The notes beneath the pieces were generated by a model, which was given only the letters and a program-made list of their open reading frames with translations, did no database searches and was not told the DNA's origin. Positions 40,807 to 49,987 of a stretch of DNA of 64,000 bases are shown one piece after another. A program made the translations under genes and the position numbers. The stretch covers positions 620,001-684,000 of the forward strand of contig NZ_CP007773.1 of the NCBI RefSeq assembly GCF_000816305.1. Reading direction: 5' to 3'. The DNA is from Campylobacter subantarcticus LMG 24377. GTDB lineage: Bacteria; Campylobacterota; Campylobacteria; Campylobacterales; Campylobacteraceae. The stretch's first letter is position 1. Every line of letters starts with the position of its first letter.

Positions 40807-41391
40807 ATGGAAAAACAACTTGAAAAATTAATATACAATGAAGAAAAAATCATCAATTTAGAAGGAAGAATATTAAGTATATCTCATTCTGATTGGTATG
40901 ATCCGTTTGAAAATGATTATGCTCCGAATTTTTTCAATCTGTTGAGAAATTATAATGTCGGAAGCAACTTTTTAGATGGTTATACTTCCAGAGATTTTGA
41001 AAGCCCAGAGGATATAGAAAACTATCTTGATAAAAAAGATTATATATGGATTAAAATCGGCGCTACTATTCATAGTGGAGTTCATTTGTATCCTTATAGC
41101 AAAAAACCTGCTGATCCTTGGAATGGCTTTGATAGTGGAATAGCAGGCTATCTTTATTACAAGAAAGAAACAGTTAGAGAAATGTTTGGTGTGAAAAGAA
41201 TTAGCTCTAAGTTGATTGATAAAGTGCTTGAAAATATGAACAACTTTATTAATGATTTGGAAGCTTATATTGAAGGCGATGTGTATGATTTATTTATAGA
41301 TGGAACACATGAAAGAACCTTTGTAGGTTTTGTTGATTCTTATCAAGAAATGCAAAATTGCGTTAATTCATTCATTTCTTGCAAATTATAA
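40807..41391 (+). CDS. Hypothetical protein, 194 residues
   Basis: Soluble, aromatic-rich protein with ISHSDWYDPFENDYAPNFF and IWIKIGATIHSGVHLYPYSK, then WNGFDSGIAGYLYYKKE. The pattern recalls plasmid-borne hypothetical proteins with a Trp/Asp-rich core, but I cannot name the family. Single gene behind leader copy 8. Confidence 0.55.
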   Translation: MEKQLEKLIYNEEKIINLEGRILSISHSDWYDPFENDYAPNFFNLLRNYNVGSNFLDGYTSRDFESPEDIENYLDKKDYIWIKIGATIHSGVHLYPYSKKPADPWNGFDSGIAGYLYYKKETVREMFGVKRISSKLIDKVLENMNNFINDLEAYIEGDVYDLFIDGTHERTFVGFVDSYQEMQNCVNSFISCKL

Positions 41392-41494
41392 AACCCTAAG
41401 TTGGGATACAAGCTTATCCCACTAGGGACTTCTTTCTCTGCTATGCAGATATGCTTGTATCCTTTTTTATTAAAAAATTAAAAAAGGAAAAATT
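41392..41494 (+). promoter_or_regulatory. Repeated leader, copy 9 (long form)
   Basis: Long form with GGATACAAGC/GCTTGTATCC-T6. Confidence 0.7.
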
Positions 41495-41713
41495 ATGAAA
41501 ATTATAAGTTCAAAACATTTTGCAGAAAGATTGCAAAATAGAAAAATTGATCTTTCTATTATTTCTAAAATATATGAAGAAATTGCTAAAAGTCCCATTA
41601 ATCAAGATCTTTTCAAATTAGTAAGTAATAACACTACTATTATCTTTCAATTAGATAGAGAAAAAGGTGAAATTAGACTAATTACTGGTTATCCATGCAA
41701 TAAAAGGAATTGA
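41495..41713 (+). CDS. Small protein, possibly RelE-like or DUF4258-like
   Basis: The 72-residue protein MKIISSKHFAERLQNRKIDL has a helix then strands (TTIIFQLDREKGEIRLITGY), the order seen in small RelE-fold or DUF4258-type proteins. No antitoxin neighbour is visible. It is followed directly by the primase gene. Confidence 0.5.
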   Translation: MKIISSKHFAERLQNRKIDLSIISKIYEEIAKSPINQDLFKLVSNNTTIIFQLDREKGEIRLITGYPCNKRN

Positions 41714-41742
41714 ATATGGGAGCAATATTAAGGAGAAGTTTT

Positions 41743-42861
41743 ATGAAAGAATTTAATATAGAATTGTTAAATGAGATTGATATTAAAGAACTAATATCAA
41801 ATTTAGGTGGATCTTATACCAAAACTCCAAAACTTATGCAATGTCCTAACAAATCAGCTCATAAAGATGGAGATAAACACCCATCTATGGGTATAAAGGG
41901 TAACTCTTGCAAATGTTTTGCATGTGGTTTTGGTGGTAATCCAGTTTCTTTAGCTAAAGAATATTTTGGAGATTTTAAGAAAGCGTGCGAATATTTGCAT
42001 GAAACTTGGAATATTCCTTATAAAAATGGTCAATTTGAAACCAAAAAAACAATAGTTAAAAAGCAAGAAATTAAAAAAATGGAATATTTTGCTTTTGATT
42101 TAAAAAAATCTTTTAAAGAAATTACCTTAAATGATTTTTTGAAAAATTACAATAATATGAACGAAAGCCAAAAGCTTAAAATGGCGTATTCTTTTGTTTA
42201 TAGATTTTCATTGACAACTAATCAAGATGAAAAGATAAGTTATTATCATAAAAGAAAAATCTCAAAAGATCTGATAGGAAACATTGGATTTATTGGAAAA
42301 AATGATATTAAAAAGCTAAATGAAGCTTTAAAAAAATATTTTCCTATTGAAGATTTGCAAAAATTTAACCTTGTTGATTTAGTCGGAGATTGGAAGTATG
42401 GATATAACACTTGTGTTGTGCCTTCTTTCGATTTATACACTGATTTAGTAACTGGTTTCATGCTAAGAAGTACAAATGTGAATGCTAAAGTTAAAGAAGT
42501 TAATGTTTCTAATTCTCAAATAATTCACCCATTGCCGTTTAATCTTACTTATGATCTTATTCAAAATGCTACTGAAATATATATAACTGAAGGGCATATT
42601 GATGGACTAAGCTTAAAAACAATTGGTAAAAACTTTATTTCTTTTAGTGGAATTTATTCTTACAAAGAGGAAGAGTTAGGATTGTTAAGAGAAAAGAAAA
42701 TTTTTATTAGCTTTGATCAAGACGACGCAGGAAAAAGCGCTTCAAATGTTTTAGCCCAAAAGCTAGAGAAAGCAAATATTCAATATGAGATTTTAAAATG
42801 GGATCCATTGCTTGGTAAAGATGTTAATGATCTCTTAGTAAAAGGAAAATTAAAAAAATAA
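41743..42861 (+). CDS. DnaG-type primase (CHC2 zinc finger and Toprim)
   Basis: The 372-residue protein has a CHC2-like zinc finger (CPNKSAHKDGDKHPSMGIKG, then CKCFACGFGGNPVSL) and a Toprim domain (IYITEGHIDGLSLKTIGKNF, then IFISFDQDDAGKSA). It would lay RNA primers on transferred single strands. Shorter than chromosomal DnaG, without the helicase-binding domain. The ATG at 41743 is chosen because AAGGAGAAG precedes it; an upstream in-frame start at 41710 is possible. Confidence 0.85.
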   Translation: MKEFNIELLNEIDIKELISNLGGSYTKTPKLMQCPNKSAHKDGDKHPSMGIKGNSCKCFACGFGGNPVSLAKEYFGDFKKACEYLHETWNIPYKNGQFETKKTIVKKQEIKKMEYFAFDLKKSFKEITLNDFLKNYNNMNESQKLKMAYSFVYRFSLTTNQDEKISYYHKRKISKDLIGNIGFIGKNDIKKLNEALKKYFPIEDLQKFNLVDLVGDWKYGYNTCVVPSFDLYTDLVTGFMLRSTNVNAKVKEVNVSNSQIIHPLPFNLTYDLIQNATEIYITEGHIDGLSLKTIGKNFISFSGIYSYKEEELGLLREKKIFISFDQDDAGKSASNVLAQKLEKANIQYEILKWDPLLGKDVNDLLVKGKLKK

Positions 42862-42919
42862 AAAAATGTTTTTTATTGTGTGTTATAATATGTGTTATTT
42901 TATACATAGAGGAATGCAC

Positions 42920-43165
42920 ATGCAAAGACTTAATTTAACTCTCAATGATGAAGTTACTTCAATGTTAAACAAATTAACAAAGGATTTAAATATGAATAAA
43001 ACGCAAGTTATTTCAAATGCATTGAAAGATATGTATGAAAGAAAAAGAATAGAGCAGAGAAAAGCTTTGTGGATAAAAAGCTTTAAAGCTTTTAAAGATG
43101 ATGAAGAATTTAACAAAGAACAATTAGAGCTTGCTGAAGCAGGAGTAGGTGATGGTATCATCTAA
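42920..43165 (+). CDS. Ribbon-helix-helix antitoxin of a MazEF-type pair
   Basis: The 81-residue protein starts MQRLNLTLNDEVTSMLNKLT and MNKTQVISNALKDMYERKR, an RHH DNA-binding fold, followed by a helical acidic tail that would cover the toxin. AGAGGA precedes the ATG; a TATAAT box lies at 42884. It overlaps the toxin start. This pair has no repeated leader, unlike its neighbours, so it is regulated separately, probably by autorepression. Confidence 0.8.
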   Translation: MQRLNLTLNDEVTSMLNKLTKDLNMNKTQVISNALKDMYERKRIEQRKALWIKSFKAFKDDEEFNKEQLELAEAGVGDGII

Positions 43166-43523
43166 AAATGCTAAATATGGTGAAATTTGGATTGCTGATT
43201 TTGAACCTCAAGTTGGAGAAGAAATTACCAAAAAACGCCCAGCGTTAATTTTAAGCAATAATCTTTTTAATCTCAACCAAAAACTTGTTTTTGTTGTTCC
43301 TTTAACAACTTGGCAAGATAAATTTCATAATGGAGTTTGGTATTTAAAGATTAATAAAGACGCATTAAATGGCTTAGATGTTGATTCAGCAATTAACTGC
43401 TCACAATTAAAATCTTTTTCAAAAGAAAGATTAATTAAAAAAATAGGCGATGTAAATGAGGATATTCTAAAAGAAGTCAGAAGTATAATTGATGAGATTT
43501 TAGATTCAAGATTTAACGATTGA
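43152..43523 (+). CDS. mazF: MazF/PemK-type mRNA endonuclease toxin
   Basis: The 123-residue protein has the MazF core: YGEIWIADFEPQVGEEITKK, RPALILSNN, VFVVPLTTWQDK and the late QLKSFSKERLIKKIGDV block. It cleaves mRNA when free of antitoxin. Start overlaps the antitoxin stop. A stability module for the element. Confidence 0.9.
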   Translation: MVSSKNAKYGEIWIADFEPQVGEEITKKRPALILSNNLFNLNQKLVFVVPLTTWQDKFHNGVWYLKINKDALNGLDVDSAINCSQLKSFSKERLIKKIGDVNEDILKEVRSIIDEILDSRFND

Positions 43524-43534
43524 TTTTTATCTAG

Positions 43535-43638
43535 AACCCTAAGTTGGGATACAAGCTTATCCCACTAGGGACTTCTTTCTCTGCTATGCAGATATGCTTG
43601 TATCCTTTTTTATTAAAAAATTAAAAAAGGAAATGAAA
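43535..43638 (+). promoter_or_regulatory. Repeated leader, copy 10 (long form)
   Basis: Long form with GGATACAAGC/GCTTGTATCC-T6, nearly identical to copies 3, 4 and 9. Confidence 0.7.
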
Positions 43639-43958
43639 ATGGAAAAAAATAAATTTTGGAAAAAAAGTATCGATTGCTATAAAGACAATGAAAAAATAAT
43701 TATTTCATCATTTGAGGAATTTAAAATTTTCTTAGATAGCTTCAAGCCATTTTTTATTTTAATAATGGCGAGAATTTATATATAAATTATTTAAATAACA
43801 ATTCTATAAAAGATCCGAAAGAGATTTTATATGAGTTCTTTAAAAATTTAGATAGTTTATTAAAAGAATACCAAAGAATTCATTTTTATCATTTTAACGA
43901 TAAAGAGCTTTTCTTTACAGAAAAACCTAAGATAGAGATGAAGATAGAGTATTTATAA
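43639..43958 (+). pseudogene. Gene broken at a T6 tract
   Basis: The frame MEKNKFWKKSIDCYKDNEKI runs to SFKPFF and then leaves frame and stops at about 43785. One more T in the T6 run at 43750-43755 would continue it as YFNNGENLYINYLNNNSIKD through LLKEYQRIHFYHFNDKELFF to a stop at 43958, giving about 106 residues. Function unknown. Reversible switch, decay or sequencing error are all possible. Confidence 0.5.
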
Positions 43959-43973
43959 AAGTTGATTAAATCT

Positions 43974-44047
43974 AACCCACAAGGGAATATACTATTCCAT
44001 TGTGGATAGATATATTTCCTTTTTTTTAAAAAATGAAAGGATAAAAA
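43974..44047 (+). promoter_or_regulatory. Repeated leader, copy 11 (diverged)
   Basis: AACCCACAAGGGAATATACT opens it; GGAATATA can pair with distal TATATTTCC before T8 with one bulge. Confidence 0.55.
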
Positions 44048-44338
44048 ATGGGATATTACCCAAACATAGTTTCAGAACATATAGTTACATACGATTATGA
44101 TTTAACTATACCACAATATGACTACCGCGAATTTCTTAATGCGCTTGATGATTTAAATATTGATTATTACCAAACAGAGTTTAATCAAGAAAGAGTTGAA
44201 TTAAGTGTTGAAGAAATTGATAGATTATCTCTTGATAATTTTGAAGGAGATCTTTTAATTTTAGCAAAAACACTAAAAGCTGCTAGTAATTTTGAATATG
44301 TTAGAAAAAGTGGTTTTGTGATTGTAGATTTCTTTTAA
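44048..44338 (+). CDS. Acidic hypothetical protein, paralogue of 49397
   Basis: The 96-residue protein MGYYPNIVSEHIVTYDYDLT has the same plan as the one at 49397: MG...NI, VxYDY-type strand, a helical acidic middle and an end GFVIVDFF versus GYVRVEWF. Two diverged copies of a small acidic family, both behind the repeated leader. Function unknown. Confidence 0.6.
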   Translation: MGYYPNIVSEHIVTYDYDLTIPQYDYREFLNALDDLNIDYYQTEFNQERVELSVEEIDRLSLDNFEGDLLILAKTLKAASNFEYVRKSGFVIVDFF

Positions 44339-44358
44339 GAAAATAAACTTAGAACACA

Positions 44359-44439
44359 GTCCTTAGTTGGGATAGAAGCTATCCCAGCAAGGGATATTCT
44401 ATCCTTTTTTTGTTAAATAAGTAAAAAAAGGAAAATGAA
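44359..44439 (+). promoter_or_regulatory. Repeated leader, copy 12
   Basis: GGATAGAA pairs with distal TTCTATCC-T7 (8 bp); near pairing GGGATA/TATCCC. Confidence 0.7.
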
Positions 44440-45054
44440 ATGGGATTTACTGTAAATATGTGGAATGAAATTCCAGAATTAAAAAATTTAAAAAAATATC
44501 TTAGTGAGAAGGAAATACTCGGCTTAGATAGTTATGAAGAATGCACTTATGGTTCTAAAGAGTATGTAGATAAGTTGATAAATTATGAAAAAACTTATTA
44601 CCTAAACACTAATTTGGAAAATAGAAACTTTATTTTAAAACAAGCTTTGAAGTTAGAGAAAAACGAAATCAAAACTTTTTTACATAGTGATAGTTTTATT
44701 ACTTTTATAAAAGATATGATTTTGTTTTCAATAAGAAAATACTTTGATAAAACAGGTGCAGGACACTATAAATTCTATGAGAAATTGGGAATGTATTATC
44801 GTGATTATGGTTTTGATAGTACTCAAGATAGAGTTAAATTATTTTTGACTGCTCTAGAAAGAGGTAGTGTTCCTTATGTGTGTTTTTACAAGGATTATTT
44901 AGAACTTCAATCTATTCGTAATAAAGACATGATTTTGTTTGTTTCTAAGAATGAAAATTTTAGTAGAAATAGCAAATTGCCTACAGAAAGTATTCAAAAG
45001 TTAAAAAAAGAATTATTAGAATATATTAAAGCTAATAATTTGACTATTAATTAA
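44440..45054 (+). CDS. Hypothetical protein, 204 residues
   Basis: Soluble helical protein (MGFTVNMWNEIPELKNLKKY, DMILFSIRKYFDKTGAGHYK). The start MGFTVNMW is like plasmid proteins of unknown function. Not recognised. Confidence 0.55.
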   Translation: MGFTVNMWNEIPELKNLKKYLSEKEILGLDSYEECTYGSKEYVDKLINYEKTYYLNTNLENRNFILKQALKLEKNEIKTFLHSDSFITFIKDMILFSIRKYFDKTGAGHYKFYEKLGMYYRDYGFDSTQDRVKLFLTALERGSVPYVCFYKDYLELQSIRNKDMILFVSKNENFSRNSKLPTESIQKLKKELLEYIKANNLTIN

Positions 45055-45131
45055 CCCTTAGGTGGGATAGATTATCCCACACTAGGGATATTCTATCCTT
45101 TTTTTATTGAACAATTAAAAAAAGGAAAAAA
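45053..45131 (+). promoter_or_regulatory. Repeated leader, copy 13
   Basis: GGATAGA pairs with TCTATCC-T7; near pairing GGGATA/TATCCC with a three-base loop. Confidence 0.68.
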
Positions 45132-45713
45132 ATGAACTTACAAGGAAAAATACAAAAGCTAGAAAAAGAAAAACGCAAACTTCTTAAAGAGTTTGAAAGA
45201 TTTACTAAAGAATCTAACGAACAAGAACTTTTCACCTTTTTAACCTCTGGTAAGTTTTTGCAATTTTATAATTTTGTAAATAAAAAGTATAGTTGTAAAA
45301 GTCCAGAATGGAACGAGAGATTAGAAGTTTATGATAAACACGCAGATTTGCTTAACAAAATCGAAAATATTGCAAATTTCCAAACTATTTTTAATAAAAA
45401 ACATGAAGAAAATGAAAATGGTTACAAGGTTGGTGATGTATTTTACTCATCTTGGGGTTATGAGCAAACAAATATCGATTTTTATCAAGTTATAGCTACC
45501 TCAAAAAAAACTATTTGGGTTGCAGAAATTAAAGCAAATGCTCATTATGAAAGTTGGGGTCAAGGTAAAAAAAGTCCTATTAAAAATTCTTTTACATTTG
45601 ATAAGAATGTGTTTAAAACACTTTCTAACTCACCAAAAATTAGAGAAAATGGTTTTGTTAGTTATATTTGTAAATATGATGGACGCCCTAAATATTTTTC
45701 AAATGATTATTAA
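45132..45713 (+). CDS. Hypothetical plasmid-type protein, 193 residues
   Basis: The N-terminal half is a charged coiled helix (LQGKIQKLEKEKRKLLKEFE), the C-terminal half a beta domain with GDVFYSSWGYEQTNIDFYQV, a motif familiar from plasmid and phage hypothetical proteins. Function unknown. Confidence 0.6.
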   Translation: MNLQGKIQKLEKEKRKLLKEFERFTKESNEQELFTFLTSGKFLQFYNFVNKKYSCKSPEWNERLEVYDKHADLLNKIENIANFQTIFNKKHEENENGYKVGDVFYSSWGYEQTNIDFYQVIATSKKTIWVAEIKANAHYESWGQGKKSPIKNSFTFDKNVFKTLSNSPKIRENGFVSYICKYDGRPKYFSNDY

Positions 45714-45721
45714 AAATTAAA

Positions 45722-45805
45722 AGCCCTAAGTTGGGATAGAGACTATCCCACTAGGGATATTTCTATCCTTTTTTACATTTAAAAATAAATAAAAAAGGAA
45801 AAATT
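45722..45805 (+). promoter_or_regulatory. Repeated leader, copy 14 (short form)
   Basis: Same as copies 6 and 8: GGATAGA/TCTATCC-T6. Confidence 0.7.
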
Positions 45806-46012
45806 ATGAAAAAATTAAAAGAAAAAATCAATGTTGAGTTTTGGGATTTTGTTGCTTTATTGGTGCTATTTTTTACATCTATGGTAATTTTTGCATTCTT
45901 TAAATTAGCACCATTAGCTTTTATTTGTCTTGCCTTAGCTTTTTTTACAGCGGTTTTCTATCCTTTAAAGTGGATAGTTCAAATCATAATAGTTAAGATT
46001 AAAAAAGGATAA
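45806..46012 (+). CDS. Small membrane protein, two helices
   Basis: The 68-residue protein has FVALLVLFFTSMVIFAFFKL and APLAFICLALAFFTAVFY as membrane segments with basic ends. Two bases separate it from the next gene, so they form a unit. Confidence 0.55.
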   Translation: MKKLKEKINVEFWDFVALLVLFFTSMVIFAFFKLAPLAFICLALAFFTAVFYPLKWIVQIIIVKIKKG

Positions 46013-46014
46013 AA

Positions 46015-47166
46015 ATGGGAACAAAATCTCTAATAGGAATTGAAGATAAAGGTGTTGTTAAATATACCTATTGTCAGTATGATAGTCATGTAGAATGTGT
46101 TGGAAAAACACTTTTGATGAACTATCAAGATAAAGAAAAAATTAACAAACTAATAAAATTAAAAAACATTAGTAGTTTATATGATAATTTGGAAGATATT
46201 GAGTATTTAACCACTGAAGATAGTCATGAAGTTACTTTGTCTGAGTTTGAAGAAATGTCAAATGAAGAAAACAATATGATTAATTACTTTTATCTTTTTA
46301 CCAACAATACTTGGTATTATTCTAAAGATGGGGAATGTAACTTATTAACACAAAGATTAAAGTTTGTAAGTCCTATCACAGAACAATATCAAGATTTAAA
46401 AAAGTTTTGTTTAAAAAATAATAAAACCATTGATTTAAAATCAGTGCTTGCTAAAATTTTAAATTATGACTATGAGCTAGCTTTTATTAATAAAGAGCAA
46501 GCTTATAATTGTTTTATTGAAGAATTTAAATCACTAAAATTAAGTTCTGAGCAATTGTATAAGTTAATTTGTAATATTATCGAAGGCGAAGTTAAGCAAG
46601 TCGATAAAACAAAATACAAAGAAATAATTGCAAGAGAAATTATCAAAATCTATGAATCTGGAGAAAGAACTTATTTAATAGGTGTGTTTGAAGATGAAAT
46701 TCAAAGTGTTATTGAAAAATATTTCTTTAGCATATTTGAAAATTCTGACAGTGATAATTTAGTTGAATACCTTCAGCAATTTAATATTTCGTTTGAAGAT
46801 ATTTATGCTAATTTTGATAAATACTCAAAATGTCAAACTCTTAGTGTTGATATTTTTTGTGTTTGTGAAGTGGAAAAAAACAATGTAAAAACAACAGCAT
46901 TTATCGATGAATCTTTTTCTATATATTCTATTGATTCAATGATTTGTGCTATTGCAGAGTTTTTTAAAGAAATAAATTATGATTTTTCATGTTTTAGATT
47001 AAATGGTTTTAGAATAATCATTTATAATAATGGTGAAAAGTTAGAAAGTTTAAAAATTAAATATGAAGATGATGAGTTAAAAATGCTTCAATTATGGAAA
47101 ATCAGCAATGGTTTTTCAACCGAAGCTAAAATGATTTTTGAAGAAATCAAAAAGCTTGCTAAATAA
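46015..47166 (+). CDS. Hypothetical protein, 383 residues
   Basis: Soluble protein with mixed beta and helical parts (GVVKYTYCQYDSHVECVGKT near the start). The N-terminal VKYTYCQYDSHVE...GKTLL segment resembles plasmid proteins of unknown function. Later segments are helical and acidic. Follows a small membrane gene by two bases with AAAGGA before the ATG. No function assigned. Confidence 0.55.
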   Translation: MGTKSLIGIEDKGVVKYTYCQYDSHVECVGKTLLMNYQDKEKINKLIKLKNISSLYDNLEDIEYLTTEDSHEVTLSEFEEMSNEENNMINYFYLFTNNTWYYSKDGECNLLTQRLKFVSPITEQYQDLKKFCLKNNKTIDLKSVLAKILNYDYELAFINKEQAYNCFIEEFKSLKLSSEQLYKLICNIIEGEVKQVDKTKYKEIIAREIIKIYESGERTYLIGVFEDEIQSVIEKYFFSIFENSDSDNLVEYLQQFNISFEDIYANFDKYSKCQTLSVDIFCVCEVEKNNVKTTAFIDESFSIYSIDSMICAIAEFFKEINYDFSCFRLNGFRIIIYNNGEKLESLKIKYEDDELKMLQLWKISNGFSTEAKMIFEEIKKLAK

Positions 47167-47168
47167 TT

Positions 47169-47250
47169 TCTCTTAGGTGGGAATAGATATTCCTATTTAG
47201 GGAATTTTCTATTCCTTTTTTAATAAATAAATTAAAAAAGGAATGTAATT
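47169..47250 (+). promoter_or_regulatory. Repeated leader, copy 15
   Basis: GGAATAGA pairs with distal TCTATTCC-T6, the same compensatory pair as copy 2. Confidence 0.68.
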
Positions 47251-48816
47251 ATGTCATATACAAGTAAATTAATTAAGATATTAAAAGAAAAAAATCAAGA
47301 TTTTGAATGGTATCCAACAACTGAAGAAATGATAGAGGCTCTTGCTTCGCAATTAAAGCACATTCATAGTGTTTTAGATATTGGTGCAGGAGATGGAAGA
47401 GTTTTAAAAAGCTTGGAAAATAAATTAAACATTGATGAGCTTTATTCCATAGAAAAATCATTACCGCTTATTCAACAAATGGATATGAGTATCTTAAACA
47501 TTGGTAGAGATTTTTTTACAACTAGCATTGTTGAAAAAACAGTTGATTTGGTCTTTTGCAATCCGCCATATAGCGAATACGAAAAGTGGGTTTGCAGAAT
47601 TTTAAAAGAAGGTAACTTTAAATATTTTGCTTTTGTTATTCCACGCAGGTGGAGAGACAACTTAGATATTTCTCGCATTATTAAAAGTAGAAAATTAAAT
47701 TTAATTTTTTCACAAAATTTTGACTTTTTTAATGCTGAAAGAAGAGCTAGGGCAAAAGTTGAGTTACTTATTTTTAAAAAGGAATATAAAGATAATTCTT
47801 TTGAAAACTTTTTAAAAGAACACTTTCAATTATCTTGCTTGGATTTTAATGAAAAAATTTATTCTTATGAAAGATTAGATAAAGAAAGAAAAAGTCTTTC
47901 TGATGAAACAAAACTTATCGATAAAGAAAAAATTATCGATTTTTTGATTCAAAAATACAACGAAGATATGCAAAAGTGCATTATTTCAATCAAGAATCTT
48001 TCTATGATTGATAATAATATTTATAGCTATTTAGATCTTAGCAAAGAAACAATACTAAAAGGTGTTGAAAGAATGCTAAAAGATTTAAGAGCTTTATATT
48101 GGGGAGAAATTTTCAATAAATTAGAAGTTATAACTTCAAAAGTTATTGAAGAATATCGCCATGAAATAAGTTCTAGTGTTATTAGCAATTCTAGTATTGA
48201 TTTTACTAGAGATAACCTAGAAAGTGTTTTAATTTGGTTTATTAAAAACGCAAACATATACATTGAAAAATCTTATCTTGCGTTTTTTGATAAATTGAGT
48301 ATCAAAGACAATGCTTTAATGTATAAAAGCAATGAGCGTTTTTTGTATTCTCAATGGAGATATACAAAAGAAGCTGAAGGAAAGGAGCTTGGTCAAGTTC
48401 CTTTGAAATTAGATTATAGAATAGTAGTTCCAAATATCGCAAGAGATTTTAATTATAGCTGTAGCCAATCTTTTTTGAATGACTTAAAAGTAATGGCTCA
48501 TAATTTAGGCTATAAATTTAAATTTTCTTATAACTTTGTTTTTCGTTGCGGTGAAAGCGGAACTATGTATTTTGAAAATGGCGATGTGTTTTTTGAATGG
48601 AAAGCATATAAAAACACTAATGTTCATTTTAAATTTTCTCAAGAATTTATGGCTAAGTTTAATTTAGCTGTTGGTAGATTGAGAAAATGGTTTAGTAGTA
48701 AAAAAGAAGCAAAACAAGAATTTAGCAATGTCAAAGATGAGATTATTGATGAAATCTTTGAAAAATCTCTGTTGCTAGATTTTAAAAATTGCCAGAATCT
48801 TTTATTGGGGAGTTAA
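47251..48816 (+). CDS. DUF4942 domain DNA methyltransferase
   Basis: The 521-residue protein starts with a class I methyltransferase domain: SVLDIGAGDGRVLKSLENKL (SAM site) and DLVFCNPPYSEYEKW (NPPY catalytic motif of N6-adenine or related methylases). The rest matches DUF4942: SIDFTRDNLESVLIWFIKNA, MYKSNERFLYSQWRYTKEAE and LDYRIVVPNIARDF. Such enzymes are common on conjugative elements and may protect the incoming DNA against restriction. No restriction partner is visible. It forms a unit with the kinase-like gene three bases downstream. Confidence 0.85.
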   Translation: MSYTSKLIKILKEKNQDFEWYPTTEEMIEALASQLKHIHSVLDIGAGDGRVLKSLENKLNIDELYSIEKSLPLIQQMDMSILNIGRDFFTTSIVEKTVDLVFCNPPYSEYEKWVCRILKEGNFKYFAFVIPRRWRDNLDISRIIKSRKLNLIFSQNFDFFNAERRARAKVELLIFKKEYKDNSFENFLKEHFQLSCLDFNEKIYSYERLDKERKSLSDETKLIDKEKIIDFLIQKYNEDMQKCIISIKNLSMIDNNIYSYLDLSKETILKGVERMLKDLRALYWGEIFNKLEVITSKVIEEYRHEISSSVISNSSIDFTRDNLESVLIWFIKNANIYIEKSYLAFFDKLSIKDNALMYKSNERFLYSQWRYTKEAEGKELGQVPLKLDYRIVVPNIARDFNYSCSQSFLNDLKVMAHNLGYKFKFSYNFVFRCGESGTMYFENGDVFFEWKAYKNTNVHFKFSQEFMAKFNLAVGRLRKWFSSKKEAKQEFSNVKDEIIDEIFEKSLLLDFKNCQNLLLGS

Positions 48817-48819
48817 GTA

Positions 48820-49299
48820 ATGATTACATTAATTTTAGGTCCTATGAGATCTGGAAAAAGCTATCGATTATTACAAGAAGCTGAAAAACTTCATATAGCG
48901 AATAAAAATTATGTTTTTATTCGTCCTTCTTGTGATGATAGGGGTTTTATTTCTAGATCATTTGAGAGTAGGTTGCAATTAAATATACAAAATGAAGATT
49001 GTGATTTTAAAGATTACGATTATATTCTCTTTGATGAATTTCAATTTTTTGATGAAAAAATTGTTCAAAGGGTGTTAGAAAGTGAAGCTAAAAAAGAGTT
49101 TTATCTTTCATCTTTAAGTTCTGATATTCATTTTAAAATTTGGAAAAATATTGCTAAGGTTTTGCCTTATGCAGAAAAAATTATTAAATTGCATTCAATT
49201 TGTGAAACTTGCGGTTGTTCCTATGCTAATTTTAATATTGGCAATGGAAAAATCGGCGATGATTATAAAGTTGTTTGTAAAAACTGTATAGAGAAATAA
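48820..49299 (+). CDS. Thymidine kinase-like P-loop protein
   Basis: The 159-residue protein has the type II thymidine kinase order: LILGPMRSGKSYRLLQEAEK (P-loop), RPSCDDRGFISRSFESRLQL, YDYILFDEFQFFDEKIV (Walker B region) and a zinc-type end CETCGCSYANFN...CKNC. It is shorter than cellular enzymes (about 190). It could supply dTMP for replication after transfer. Active-site completeness was not checked beyond these motifs. Confidence 0.72.
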   Translation: MITLILGPMRSGKSYRLLQEAEKLHIANKNYVFIRPSCDDRGFISRSFESRLQLNIQNEDCDFKDYDYILFDEFQFFDEKIVQRVLESEAKKEFYLSSLSSDIHFKIWKNIAKVLPYAEKIIKLHSICETCGCSYANFNIGNGKIGDDYKVVCKNCIEK

Positions 49300-49311
49300 A
49301 ATCTCTTAATT

Positions 49312-49396
49312 AGCCCGAGTTGGGGTAAAGTTACCCTAGCTTTAGGGTGCTTTATCCTTAATTTTAAACAAATAATTTTAATTGAAAGGATAAAAA
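49312..49396 (+). promoter_or_regulatory. Repeated leader, copy 16 (diverged)
   Basis: GGGTAAAG pairs with near TTACCC and with distal CTTTATCC (one G-U). Both arms differ from other copies in step. Confidence 0.6.
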
Positions 49397-49690
49397 ATGG
49401 GATTTAGAGGAAATATTTACAGAAAGTATGATGTTGAGTATGGTGGTTGTTATTTTAATTATGGATTTGATGACTGCGTTGAATTGCTTAGTGAATTAGA
49501 TAGTGATTTGATTTTATTTGAAGATGAAAATTCTTCTATAATAGAGTTAAATAGAGAAAAACTATTATCAATAGATATTAGTCAAGTTGAACATGAAGAA
49601 TTAAAAGGTTTCCTAGAAGAAGCCATTGAAGTTGCTAATACAGCTGATTATAGTAAAAAACACGGCTATGTTAGAGTTGAATGGTTCTAA
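49397..49690 (+). CDS. Acidic hypothetical protein, paralogue of 44048
   Basis: The 97-residue protein MGFRGNIYRKYDVEYGGCYF is a diverged copy of the one at 44048 with the same order of strands, an acidic middle and end YVRVEWF. Function unknown. Confidence 0.6.
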   Translation: MGFRGNIYRKYDVEYGGCYFNYGFDDCVELLSELDSDLILFEDENSSIIELNREKLLSIDISQVEHEELKGFLEEAIEVANTADYSKKHGYVRVEWF

Positions 49691-49706
49691 TAACAAAGGA
49701 AAAAGC

Positions 49707-49982
49707 ATGAAAAACATAAAATCAAATACTGAAAATAAAATCATCATAATAGCTAAACAAGGAGAAATTCTAATTTACAAAGATCCTGAAGTGGCAAAAA
49801 ATGAATTAAAACAATACCTTGATGAAAACGCTAATTTGGAATGGACAGATTTAACTCATGAAGATATTGATAATTTTATCAATAATTTAAATGAGACTGA
49901 AGAGTCTATCGAAATCATGATTGATGATAATTGTGATATATATCCAGTTTTAATTATAGGTAGAACTTATAGTTTCAACTAA
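49707..49982 (+). CDS. Acidic hypothetical protein, 91 residues
   Basis: MKNIKSNTENKIIIIAKQGE then an acidic region with FINNLNETEESIEIMIDDNC. The ATG at 49707 follows AAAGGA; no leader, so it is coupled to the gene before it. Not recognised. Confidence 0.55.
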   Translation: MKNIKSNTENKIIIIAKQGEILIYKDPEVAKNELKQYLDENANLEWTDLTHEDIDNFINNLNETEESIEIMIDDNCDIYPVLIIGRTYSFN

Positions 49983-49987
49983 TTTAC

